Below, one piece after another: positions 50,104 to 57,261 of a stretch of 64,000 nt of DNA. The stretch is from Subtercola lobariae (GTDB lineage Bacteria; Actinomycetota; Actinomycetes; Actinomycetales; Microbacteriaceae): positions 186,001-250,000 of the forward strand of contig NZ_BMGP01000004.1 of assembly GCF_014640255.1 (NCBI RefSeq). The letters are read 5' to 3'. Both the position numbers and the translations under genes were made by a program. The number at the start of each line of letters is the position of its first letter. The stretch's first letter is position 1. The notes under the pieces are model-generated. The model was given only the letters and a program-made list of their open reading frames with translations. It ran no database searches and was not told the DNA's origin.

Positions 50104-50176
50104 AGCCCCCAAGATAGCCGGTGCCGTGCCACAGCGCCGAATCGCGGCCGCACGACGACGGCACAACGACAGCAAA

Positions 50177-50192
50177 GTTAGATGCACCTAAC
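50177..50192. promoter_or_regulatory. Putative MntR/DtxR-type box upstream of mntH
   Basis: GTTAGATGCACCTAAC is an 8-8 inverted repeat matching at 7 of 8 positions with TTAG/CTAA ends, 21 bp before the mntH ATG (50214). TTAG...CTAA ends are typical of actinobacterial DtxR/IdeR/MntR operators. The putative MntR in the window makes a manganese-responsive operator likely (inference). Confidence 0.6.
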
Positions 50193-50213
50193 ATTTCGTG
50201 GCATACTCGGTGA

Positions 50214-51572
50214 ATGGCGCTGGAACAGCGAGAGCACACGCCGGGGCAGGCCGCCTCGGCGACGCACAAGCCCGCGCGCGCCCCGCGCCTGCTATTTCTA
50301 CTCGGGCCCGCCTTCGTGGCCGCGATCGCCTACGTCGACCCGGGCAACGTTGCCGCGAACCTCACAGCAGGCGCGCGCTACGGGTACCTGCTGGTGTGGG
50401 TGTTGGTGGTGGCCAATGCGATGGCCATGATCATCCAGTACCAGTCGGCGAAGCTTGGAATCGTGACTGGGCGGAGCCTGCCCGAACTACTCGGCGATCG
50501 CATGCACACCCGCAGCCGGCGCGCGTTCTGGGTGCAGGCCGAGCTGGTGGCTGCGGCGACTGACCTCGCCGAGGTCATCGGCGGCGCCATCGCCCTGCAG
50601 CTGCTGTTCGGGCTGCCGTTGCTGCTCGGCGGGGTGATTGTGGGCGTTATCTCGATGATCATTCTGGCCGTGCAGTCGCAGCGCGGGCAGCGTCCGTTCG
50701 AAACCGTCATCATGACGTTGCTCGGCGTGATTGCGGTGGGGTTTCTCGCCGGCCTGTTCGTGAGCCCCGTCAACTGGGGTGCGGCGGCCGGCGGGCTCGT
50801 GCCCCGCTTCGAGGGAACCGACACGGTGCTGCTGGCCGCCGGGATGCTCGGGGCGACGGTCATGCCGCATGCGATCTACCTGCATTCCTCCCTCGCGCGC
50901 GACCGTCACGCGCCGAGTGCCGCCGCCGGTGCCGGTGTCGGCACAGCACCCGCGCAACCACAAGCGCCAGCCCCGAGCTTCGTTTTGCACGGCGGTCGTG
51001 AGGTCTCGGGCATCCGGCGCCTGCTGCACGCAACGAAGTGGGATGTCACCGCCGCGCTCGTGCTGGCCGGCGCCGTGAACATCTCGATGCTGCTCACGGC
51101 CGCTGCGAACCTCGGCGGAGTCAGCGGAACCGACACCATCGCCGGCGCCCACGCCGCCATCACAGCCGCCCTCGGCCCGGCCATCGGCGTCATCTTCGCC
51201 GTCGGCCTGCTGGCGTCGGGCCTTGCCTCAACGTCGGTGGGTTCGTACGCCGGCGCCACCATCATGTCGGGGTTGCTGCGGGTGCGTATTCCGTTGCTTC
51301 TGCGGCGCGTGCTCACCCTGATTCCGGCGCTCATCATTCTGGGCGCAGGAGTGAACCCGACCTGGGCGCTCGTGCTCTCGCAGGTGTTTCTGAGTCTCGG
51401 CATTCCGTTCGCGTTGATTCCGCTCATCCGTCTGACGGGCGACCGGATGCTGATGGGCACCTTCGCGAACCGACTCCCCCTGCGCGTACTGTGCTGGGTC
51501 GTCGCCGTGCTCATCGTTGCCCTCAACGTGGCGCTGATCGGTCTGACCATCGCCGGCGGTCTCGGCGGCTGA
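50214..51572 (+). CDS. mntH: Nramp-family Mn2+/divalent metal transporter
   Basis: The 452-residue membrane protein has about 11 helices. The metal-binding motif DPGNVAANLTAGA starts at Asp42, and the TM6-like MPHAIYLHSSLARD motif follows near residue 222. RSLPELLGDR and AEVIGGAIALQLLFGLPLLLGG are also as in MntH. It imports Mn2+ (also Fe2+) with protons. A 30-residue Pro/Ala loop after the MPH motif is longer than normal. Its promoter holds a TTAG...CTAA dyad and the MntR-type regulator gene lies 3.4 kb downstream on the opposite strand. Confidence 0.93.
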   Translation: MALEQREHTPGQAASATHKPARAPRLLFLLGPAFVAAIAYVDPGNVAANLTAGARYGYLLVWVLVVANAMAMIIQYQSAKLGIVTGRSLPELLGDRMHTRSRRAFWVQAELVAAATDLAEVIGGAIALQLLFGLPLLLGGVIVGVISMIILAVQSQRGQRPFETVIMTLLGVIAVGFLAGLFVSPVNWGAAAGGLVPRFEGTDTVLLAAGMLGATVMPHAIYLHSSLARDRHAPSAAAGAGVGTAPAQPQAPAPSFVLHGGREVSGIRRLLHATKWDVTAALVLAGAVNISMLLTAAANLGGVSGTDTIAGAHAAITAALGPAIGVIFAVGLLASGLASTSVGSYAGATIMSGLLRVRIPLLLRRVLTLIPALIILGAGVNPTWALVLSQVFLSLGIPFALIPLIRLTGDRMLMGTFANRLPLRVLCWVVAVLIVALNVALIGLTIAGGLGG

Positions 51573-51662
51573 TCGGCGAGCGCCGACGGCGGCCGAGTCG
51601 CCGACGAGCGGAATGTCAGCCCTGACTGCACCCGCCCGCCCGCCGGTCGATCACGTTCGCGC

Positions 51663-52925
51663 TCAGAACCGCGGGCGAAGACCCGGAGTGACCGTGATGC
51701 TGAGAGCGGCACTCGCCGTTCCGGCCGCTGTCGTCGCTGTGACGGTGACCGCGAACGTGCCGTTCGCGCGCGGGCTGCCCGAGATGACACCGGAGCGCGC
51801 GTCGAGCGTGAGCCCGAGCGGGAGCGCGCCCGACGTGACGGTGAACGTCGGCGCAGGCGTTCCGCTCGCGGTGACCGCGAACGAGTAGGGCGTGCCCGTC
51901 GTGCCGGCCGGGGCGGCGCCAGACGTGATCGCCGGGCTAGTCGAATGCTGAACCACCGACACGGTGTCGTCGCCGAAGTTCGAGACGATGGCGGCGTCTT
52001 GGCTCTGGTCGAACGCTACGCCGTAACCCTCAGAGTCGCCCGTCGACACGGTCGCTACGACCGAGTTCGACGAATCGATGACCGAAACCGTGGCGAGCGA
52101 GCTAGCGTAGTTCAGGTTCGCGACGTAGACATCACCGTTCGACTCGTCAATCGCCAGCGCACTCGGCTCTGTGCCCACGGGTATTGTTGCGTCGGCCACG
52201 AGCGATTGCTGGCTGATCACCGATACCGTGTTGTCGTCGAAATTCGCAACATAGACGGTACCGTTCAGCTGATTGACCGCCACGTCGTCGGGTGCGCCGC
52301 CGACCGGAAACGCTGTCACCGTCAGCGCCGGGGTGATCTCGGAAATAGAGTCGTCGTTGAAATTCGTGACGAATACATCTCCCGTCGCCTGATAGACGGC
52401 CACTCCGTTAGGGTTCGCGCCGACAGGCACTGTGTCGGTGACATCGTCACTCGCGTTGAGCACGGAGACCGTGTTGTCGTCACTGTTCGTGACGTATTTC
52501 TGGTGGGTCCAACCGTTGATGGCAATGCCATGCGGCCCTCCGCCGACCGGAATCGTTTTGATGACGTCATTCGTCACGCCGTCGAGCACTGAAACCGTAC
52601 TACTGCCCTCGTTCGCCACGTACACCCAGCCCGAAGAGGGATCTACTGCGATGGCGTTCGGTTGCACTCCCACGTCGACCACCTTCACAACATCGTGCGC
52701 CGCATTGAGCACGGAGACGGTGTGGCCAGTCGAACCCCAATTGGCGACATACTCCATGTGCGTCAGTGGGCTGATGGCCACTCCGGTCGGCCCCGTTCCA
52801 ACGCTCGTGGTCTGTGTCAGCGTGTACGCGGTCGAGGCTAACGCTGGCGCCGCGGCCCCCACAAGTGCCAGTGGCACGGCCACAACTGCTGCGATCGCCC
52901 CAGCTTTCAGTGCGCTTTTCTTCAT
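51663..52925 (-). CDS. Secreted beta-propeller protein with Ig domain, paralogue of the gene at 48006
   Basis: The 420-residue protein has a signal peptide (about 1-31, ending APALAS), a propeller of about seven blades (QPNAIAVDPSSGWVYVANEGSSTVSVLDGVTND and similar) and a C-terminal He_PIG Ig domain (ATGTTGTPYSFAVTASGTPAPTFTVTSGALPLGLTLD). ATG at 52925 follows AGGAG; an in-frame ATG 42 bp earlier lacks a site. No catalytic motif. Probably a cell-surface binding protein. Confidence 0.87.
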   Translation of the reverse strand: MKKSALKAGAIAAVVAVPLALVGAAAPALASTAYTLTQTTSVGTGPTGVAISPLTHMEYVANWGSTGHTVSVLNAAHDVVKVVDVGVQPNAIAVDPSSGWVYVANEGSSTVSVLDGVTNDVIKTIPVGGGPHGIAINGWTHQKYVTNSDDNTVSVLNASDDVTDTVPVGANPNGVAVYQATGDVFVTNFNDDSISEITPALTVTAFPVGGAPDDVAVNQLNGTVYVANFDDNTVSVISQQSLVADATIPVGTEPSALAIDESNGDVYVANLNYASSLATVSVIDSSNSVVATVSTGDSEGYGVAFDQSQDAAIVSNFGDDTVSVVQHSTSPAITSGAAPAGTTGTPYSFAVTASGTPAPTFTVTSGALPLGLTLDARSGVISGSPRANGTFAVTVTATTAAGTASAALSITVTPGLRPRF

Positions 52926-53046
52926 TCCAGTTCTCCTCACCGAGGTGAACTTTTTTCGCCTCGCCAAAGAGATCGAGAATCGGCCGATTCATTACGCCGA
53001 AAGACGAAGCAACTCACGTTTCTCGGACGATTCGTGCCGTGGATGC

Positions 53047-53601
53047 TCAGCGGCGGTAGATGGCAGCCAGTAGTTCGTCGGGGCGATCGGTGCGCACGGT
53101 GTAGCTCACCCCGGTGGAGGTGCGGAGCACTGCAACACCCGAGCCCGAGGTGAAGAGCAAGCCGCGCTTATTGCCGGGGAGCACGCGATAGCCCGCGCCG
53201 CCGAATTCGCGCGCCACGATGTCGACCTTCTTCGCCGATCCGATGTCAGCACGGTCGAAACGCACGCGCCAGACCGGCGAGAGTGCCAGAGTGATGGCGG
53301 CGACATCGACTAAAATCACGATTCGCACCGTCAGTGCGAGCAGACCGACGGCGATCAAAACCACCACACCGACCACCGCAGCCACTGTACTGCCGCCCTG
53401 AAACGACCCGGGGTCGAGCGCTGTCGCGTCGACCGCGAGTACCACGGCCGCGACCAGCGCAATGACGCCGACGACGCGCAGCCACACCGGCGCAGCCGTC
53501 TGCTCGCGAAACAGCTGCGTGTTCGGGCCAGCGAGACCGCCGTTGCCACCCGAACCGTTGCGGCCACTACCACCACCAGCGCCACCCGGACTCGCGCTCA
53601 C
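53047..53601 (-). CDS. Two-helix membrane protein with PH-like C-terminal domain
   Basis: The 184-residue product has a Gly/Asn-rich N-terminus, two membrane helices (about 40-60 and 75-98) and a cytosolic segment (IGSAKKVDIVAREFGGAGYRVLPGNKRGLLFTSGSGVAVLRTSTGVSYTVRTDRPDELLAAI) resembling bacterial PH-like domains of unknown function. Its GTG overlaps the mntR stop (53598-53601, GTGA), so it is co-translated with mntR. A role in metal response is only inferred. Confidence 0.75.
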   Translation of the reverse strand: MSASPGGAGGGSGRNGSGGNGGLAGPNTQLFREQTAAPVWLRVVGVIALVAAVVLAVDATALDPGSFQGGSTVAAVVGVVVLIAVGLLALTVRIVILVDVAAITLALSPVWRVRFDRADIGSAKKVDIVAREFGGAGYRVLPGNKRGLLFTSGSGVAVLRTSTGVSYTVRTDRPDELLAAIYRR

Positions 53602-54284
53602 GACTCGACCCGCGTCACCCAGATGGCATCGGATGCTCGCTGCCCTAGCTCCACGCGCACAGCAGCCTGTTCGTCACCCACCACCACCTGCACCTCGCCC
53701 GCCGCCGTGCGCTTCTCCAGCACCGTCAACCGCACATCGAGCAGCACCCCTCTGTCGGCCACGTACCGAAGCACGGACGGGTCGGCATCTGAGATGCGCG
53801 ACACCGCGAACGGATGCCCGCTCGGCGCATCGCTCAGCCGCACCGCATCGGGGCGGTACGAGAGACCCGCGGCCGAGGGAATGGGGTCACCGTGCGGGTC
53901 GCGAGAAGGCATGCCGAGCATCCGGTCGATGCGGTCGATGAGTTTGTCGGAGACGGCGTGCTCGAGCACTTCTGCTTCGTCGTGCACCTCATCCCACGAG
54001 TAGTCGAGCACCTCGACCAGAAATGTTTCGACGAGGCGATGCCGGCGCACCATCTCTACAGCCACGAGCCGGCCCGCGTCGGTGAGTTCGATGCTGCCGT
54101 AGGGTTCATGCACAACCATTCCGAGCCCAACGAGCTTACGAATGCCATCAGAGACGGTCGCAGTGCTGACGCCCGCACGCTCGGCGAGCCGTTTTACCGT
54201 GACCGCCTCAGTCGACCATTCGTCGGCCGCCCAGATCACCTTCAGATAATCTTGGGCGGCGGTGGTGAGGCTCGAAACGGGCAT
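53598..54284 (-). CDS. mntR: DtxR/MntR-family metalloregulator with MntR-type metal site
   Basis: The 228-residue protein has a winged helix (LTTAAQDYLKVIWAADEWSTEAVTVKRLAERAGVSTATVSDGIRKLVGLGMVV), a metal and dimer domain (RRHRLVETFLVEVLDYSWDEVHDEAEVLEHAVSDKL) and a C-terminal SH3-like FeoA domain, so full DtxR length. In DtxR the equivalents of Asp12 and Glu105 are Met10 and Cys102; here they are Asp and Glu, as Asp8 and Glu99 in Bacillus MntR. This predicts Mn2+ rather than Fe2+ selectivity. It likely represses mntH. ATG at 54284. Confidence 0.87.
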   Translation of the reverse strand: MPVSSLTTAAQDYLKVIWAADEWSTEAVTVKRLAERAGVSTATVSDGIRKLVGLGMVVHEPYGSIELTDAGRLVAVEMVRRHRLVETFLVEVLDYSWDEVHDEAEVLEHAVSDKLIDRIDRMLGMPSRDPHGDPIPSAAGLSYRPDAVRLSDAPSGHPFAVSRISDADPSVLRYVADRGVLLDVRLTVLEKRTAAGEVQVVVGDEQAAVRVELGQRASDAIWVTRVES

Positions 54285-54382
54285 GGCTCCAGTGTAGTTT
54301 TTCGCGGCGGTGAAACCCCAGGCATCGATACCGCAACGTCTGCTGAGCACAGCATGAGAGAAATCGCAATCCCTGTAAGAAG

Positions 54383-54395
54383 TTAGTTTGGCTAA
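54383..54395. promoter_or_regulatory. Putative MntR box in the mntR/54410 divergent region
   Basis: TTAGTTTGGCTAA has the TTAG/CTAA ends of the mntH box with a 5-nt centre. It covers the region just upstream of a TAAAAT -10 (54398-54403) serving the plus-strand gene at 54410 and lies about 100 bp upstream of mntR. The match is partial. Confidence 0.45.
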
Positions 54396-54409
54396 GTAAA
54401 ATTGGTTTT

Positions 54410-54715
54410 GTGCATCGAGTACATTTTCTGCCGAGCGCCACAAGCGCCGCCCCCCAGCCCACCTCGTCAAGCGCGAGTGCGAACCCGCCCACGTCGGCCA
54501 GTTACACTCACACGGTTCATCACGCTGGCAATCAGTACTTCGCCACAGCCGAGATGGCCGAGATCTTTCGTGCTCACGCCTACGAAATCGTAGAGCGGGG
54601 CCACACCGAGCTCGTGCCTCTGCTGCACCACTCGGGAGTCGATCTGCTGCTGATCAGCCCGCAGGCGAACTTCGCAGTGGTCGCCATCGAGATCGGTCAC
54701 CTCGAAGCGAGTTGA
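54410..54715 (+). CDS. Small protein of unknown function, probably leaderless and metal-regulated
   Basis: Not recognised. The 101-residue product has a Ser/Ala/Pro-rich first third and a second part YTHTVHHAGNQYFATAEMAEIFRAHAYEIVERGHTELVPLLHHSGVDLLLISPQANFAVV with several His residues. A TAAAAT -10 ends about 7 nt before the GTG at 54410, consistent with a leaderless message. An MntR-like dyad overlaps that promoter. An inner ATG at 54555 would give a 53-residue form. Divergent from mntR. Confidence 0.55.
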   Translation: MHRVHFLPSATSAAPQPTSSSASANPPTSASYTHTVHHAGNQYFATAEMAEIFRAHAYEIVERGHTELVPLLHHSGVDLLLISPQANFAVVAIEIGHLEAS

Positions 54716-54832
54716 CGCCGCCGACCAGTGCCGCTCGCCCGCTGACGCTGCACGTTGGTGCATCCAGCTTGCGGCCAGGTGCCATCAAGCCGACTCGCAG
54801 TACCCTGGGTGGTGAACACCTGGAGGGTCTCC

Positions 54833-55633
54833 GTGAGTCGTCGTGACGAAATCGAATGCTGGCTGACCGACATGGACGGCGTGCTCGTGCACGAGAACCA
54901 GGCCCTGCCCGGGGCCGCCGAACTGCTGCAGCAGTGGCGCGACGAAGGTAAGCCCTACCTCGTGCTCACCAACAACTCGATGTTCACCCCGCGTGACTTG
55001 AGTGCACGTCTGCTCGCCTCGGGGCTCGAGGTGCCCGAAGAGAGCATCTGGACATCCGCTCTTGCCACCGCAGCCTTTCTCAAGTCGCAGCAGCCAGGCG
55101 GTTCGGCCTTCGTCATCGGCGAAGCCGGCATCACCACCGCTCTGCACGAGGCCGGCTTCATTCTCACCGACACCAACCCCGACTACGTGGTGGTGGGTGA
55201 GACGCGCAACTACTCGTTCGAGGCCATCACCCGCGCTATTCGGCTGATTGCGGGCGGAGCTCGGTTCATCGCGACGAATCCGGATGCCACGGGGCCGAGT
55301 GCCGAAGGCCCGCTGCCTGCCACGGGAGCTGTCGCCGCGCTCATCACGAAGGCCTGTGGCAAGGAGCCCTACGTCGTGGGCAAGCCGAACCCCATGATGT
55401 TCCGCTCGGCGCTCAACAAGATCGGCGCTCACTCCGAGAACACCGGCATGATCGGTGACCGCATGGATACCGACGTGGTCGCCGGCATCGAGGCGGGCCT
55501 CCACACGATTCTCGTGCTCACCGGCATCAGCGACCAGACCGAGATCGCCAAGTACCCGTTCCGCCCCGACGAGATACTCAAGGGCGTCTACGAACTGCTC
55601 TCCCCCGACCCCGTCGAGTCTGACGAGATCTGA
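54833..55633 (+). CDS. HAD-IIA (NagD-like) phosphatase
   Basis: The 266-residue cytosolic enzyme has HAD motif I CWLTDMDGVLVHE, motif II VLTNNSM, a C2 cap (VIGEAGITTALHEAGFILTDTNPDYVVVGE) and motifs III/IV GKPNPMMF and GMIGDRMDTDVVAG. NagD-like members dephosphorylate nucleotides or sugar phosphates. GTG at 54833 follows GGAGGG; a longer frame starting 54755 has no such site. Confidence 0.9.
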   Translation: MSRRDEIECWLTDMDGVLVHENQALPGAAELLQQWRDEGKPYLVLTNNSMFTPRDLSARLLASGLEVPEESIWTSALATAAFLKSQQPGGSAFVIGEAGITTALHEAGFILTDTNPDYVVVGETRNYSFEAITRAIRLIAGGARFIATNPDATGPSAEGPLPATGAVAALITKACGKEPYVVGKPNPMMFRSALNKIGAHSENTGMIGDRMDTDVVAGIEAGLHTILVLTGISDQTEIAKYPFRPDEILKGVYELLSPDPVESDEI

Positions 55634-55680
55634 TCTGCCGCGCTCGACTCGGCACGCTCAACTCGGCGCGCGCGGCTAAC

Positions 55681-55740
55681 TGAGCCCGTTGCGGGCAATT
55701 GAGACCGTTACACCGGGCTCAATTCGACGTAGCGGCCTCA
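55681..55740. terminator. Imperfect 27-bp-arm hairpin related to the GTGAGGCCG family
   Basis: 55681-55707 pairs with 55714-55740 at about 20 of 27 positions. The right arm, read on the minus strand, gives TGAGGCCGCTACGTCG, similar to 1937-1952 upstream of purM. It lies between the convergent HAD and MBL genes, and its end includes the MBL stop codon. Confidence 0.6.
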
Positions 55741-56478
55741 CTTCGCGGCGGCGGCGGCGGCCGCAGCGGCAGCAGCGGCGCGGGTCTCGCGCACTGCGGC
55801 GGCGATTCCGCCGCGATACGGAGTGCCGTGGCCCGGCAGCACCCAGGTCGCCGAAAACTCCTCGAGGTTGGCGAGCGAGGCCAGCGCCTCGGCTGGGTCG
55901 TCGGTGAAGGGCGCGGGCTGCATGCCCGTCTTCCCGTTGAGCACGTGCCGGGTCGTGAGGGCGTCTCCCACGAAAACCGCGTCGGCTACCGGCGAGAAGA
56001 CGGCGATGCTGCCCGGTGAATGGCCGGGCATCCGGATGACCTGCGGCGCACCCGGCAGATCGAGCGCTTCATCACCCTTCAGTTCAACCACCTCGGTCAG
56101 GTACTTCGGCCGGATCATGCCCTTGCGCGCGCCGTAAGCCACAAAGCCGAGCGTCGGGCCGATCTTCATGCGCCCGCCCGATGCCTTGGATTTCTCGAGG
56201 CCCTTCGACCTGGCGGCGTCAGCCTCGTGAATGTAAATCGGAACGCCGGTCTCGCGGTGCAGTTGTTCGGCGAAGCCGATGTGATCGCCGTCGCCATGAG
56301 TGATGATCGCCCCACGAATGTCGCCGAGCGACCGCCCCAGAGCCGAGAGTTCGGCTTTCAGGTCGGCGTACATGCCGGGCAACCCGGCGTCGATCACAGT
56401 GATGCCTTCGTCGGTGGCGATGAGGTAGGCGGCAACGATGTCGTTGCCGAGGCGGTAGAGCGAAGGGCCGAGTTTCAT
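55738..56478 (-). CDS. MBL-fold metallohydrolase
   Basis: The 246-residue protein has the zinc motif ITHGDGDHIGFAEQL (HxDxDH-like, about 60-74), later His in MPGHSPGSIAVF and Asp in DAVFVGDALTTRH, and a final LPGHGTPYRGG. It starts MKLGPSLYRLGNDIVAAYLIATDEGITVIDAGLPG. The Gly in HGDGDH is unusual compared with HxHxDH, as in some lactonase-like members. Ends with a poly-Ala helix. Divergent from a TetR gene with three palindromes between, so likely its target. Confidence 0.87.
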   Translation of the reverse strand: MKLGPSLYRLGNDIVAAYLIATDEGITVIDAGLPGMYADLKAELSALGRSLGDIRGAIITHGDGDHIGFAEQLHRETGVPIYIHEADAARSKGLEKSKASGGRMKIGPTLGFVAYGARKGMIRPKYLTEVVELKGDEALDLPGAPQVIRMPGHSPGSIAVFSPVADAVFVGDALTTRHVLNGKTGMQPAPFTDDPAEALASLANLEEFSATWVLPGHGTPYRGGIAAAVRETRAAAAAAAAAAAAK

Positions 56479-56534
56479 CAGATTCTCCGTGAGGTTCAGG
56501 TGCGGTATGGGAACCGCATTGCTATGCTTGCGTG

Positions 56535-56577
56535 ATAGCTATTCTACGTAGCCATGATAGCTATGGTCAATAGCTAT
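56535..56577. promoter_or_regulatory. Three ATAGCTAT palindromes in the MBL/tetR divergent region
   Basis: ATAGCTAT occurs at 56535-56542, 56557-56564 and 56570-56577. Spacing of 22 and 13 bp between starts suggests a TetR-type operator region serving both promoters. Confidence 0.65.
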
Positions 56578-56592
56578 ACGAAAGGTTTGCCG

Positions 56593-57174
56593 ATGCCCAC
56601 CCCCGATCGAACATCGCTCGACGACATCGTGCGCGCCGGCCGCGCCATTCTCGAAGCTGACGGCTTGCCGAAGCTGACGATGCAGGCGGTGGCCGAGCGC
56701 GTGGGGGTGCGCGCGCCCTCGCTGTACAAACGCGTGAAGAACCGCGACGACCTCATTCGTTTGATCGTCGCATCCACGGCCGACGAGCTCTCAGACCGCC
56801 TCAATGCGGTCGAAACCGCCGCTCACCACACAATCGAAGTCCAACCGGATGCCCGAGCCACCCTCATCGCCCTGGCCCATGCCCTGCGTGGTTTCGCCCA
56901 CCAGTACCCCGCCGCCTTCGCCCTCATCTTCGCGGCCGTACCGGCATCCACACCCCTCAACCGGCAGTCGCTCGAACGTTCGATCGACCCCGTCATGCGG
57001 GTGACCGCTGAACTCGCAGGCCCGGAGAACGCGCTCGAGGCGGCCCGAACCGTCACCGCTTGGGCGAACGGTTTCATCAGCATGGAGCTCGCGGGCGCCT
57101 TTCAACTCGGCGGCGACGTCGACAGTGCGTTCGACTTCGGCATCACGCATCTGGCCGACGCCCTTACGCGCTAG
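56593..57174 (+). CDS. TetR-family regulator
   Basis: The 193-residue protein has the TetR helix-turn-helix (DDIVRAGRAILEADGLPKLTMQAVAERVGVRAPSLYKRVKNRDDLIRLI) and a TetR_C WHG-like helical part (AHALRGFAHQYPAAFALIFAAVP, ARTVTAWANGFISMELAGAFQLGG). ATG at 56593 follows GAAAGG by 7 nt; an earlier in-frame ATG lies inside the operator region. Probably autoregulated and controlling the divergent MBL gene. Confidence 0.88.
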   Translation: MPTPDRTSLDDIVRAGRAILEADGLPKLTMQAVAERVGVRAPSLYKRVKNRDDLIRLIVASTADELSDRLNAVETAAHHTIEVQPDARATLIALAHALRGFAHQYPAAFALIFAAVPASTPLNRQSLERSIDPVMRVTAELAGPENALEAARTVTAWANGFISMELAGAFQLGGDVDSAFDFGITHLADALTR

Positions 57175-57261
57175 ACGCCTTCGCCCGGCCGACTCCCTCG
57201 CCCAGTAAACAACCTCGCCTAGACGCCTTCGCCTGGCCGACGCCCTCAGCCGCTAGACGCC
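57151..57261. repeat. Repeated tetR 3'-end sequence in the tetR/DUF2207 gap
   Basis: CTAGACGCCTTCGCCCGGCC (57171) recurs as CTAGACGCCTTCGCCTGGCC (57219), and CTGGCCGACGCCCT (57151) recurs at 57233. The 78-bp gap thus appears built from slippage copies of the last tetR codons. Confidence 0.6.

Noticed and set aside
52926-53040. Possible riboswitch in the leader of the beta-propeller gene at 51663
   Set aside because: The region has short GAATCGGCCGATTC-like dyads but no match to a riboswitch core that I can recognise.
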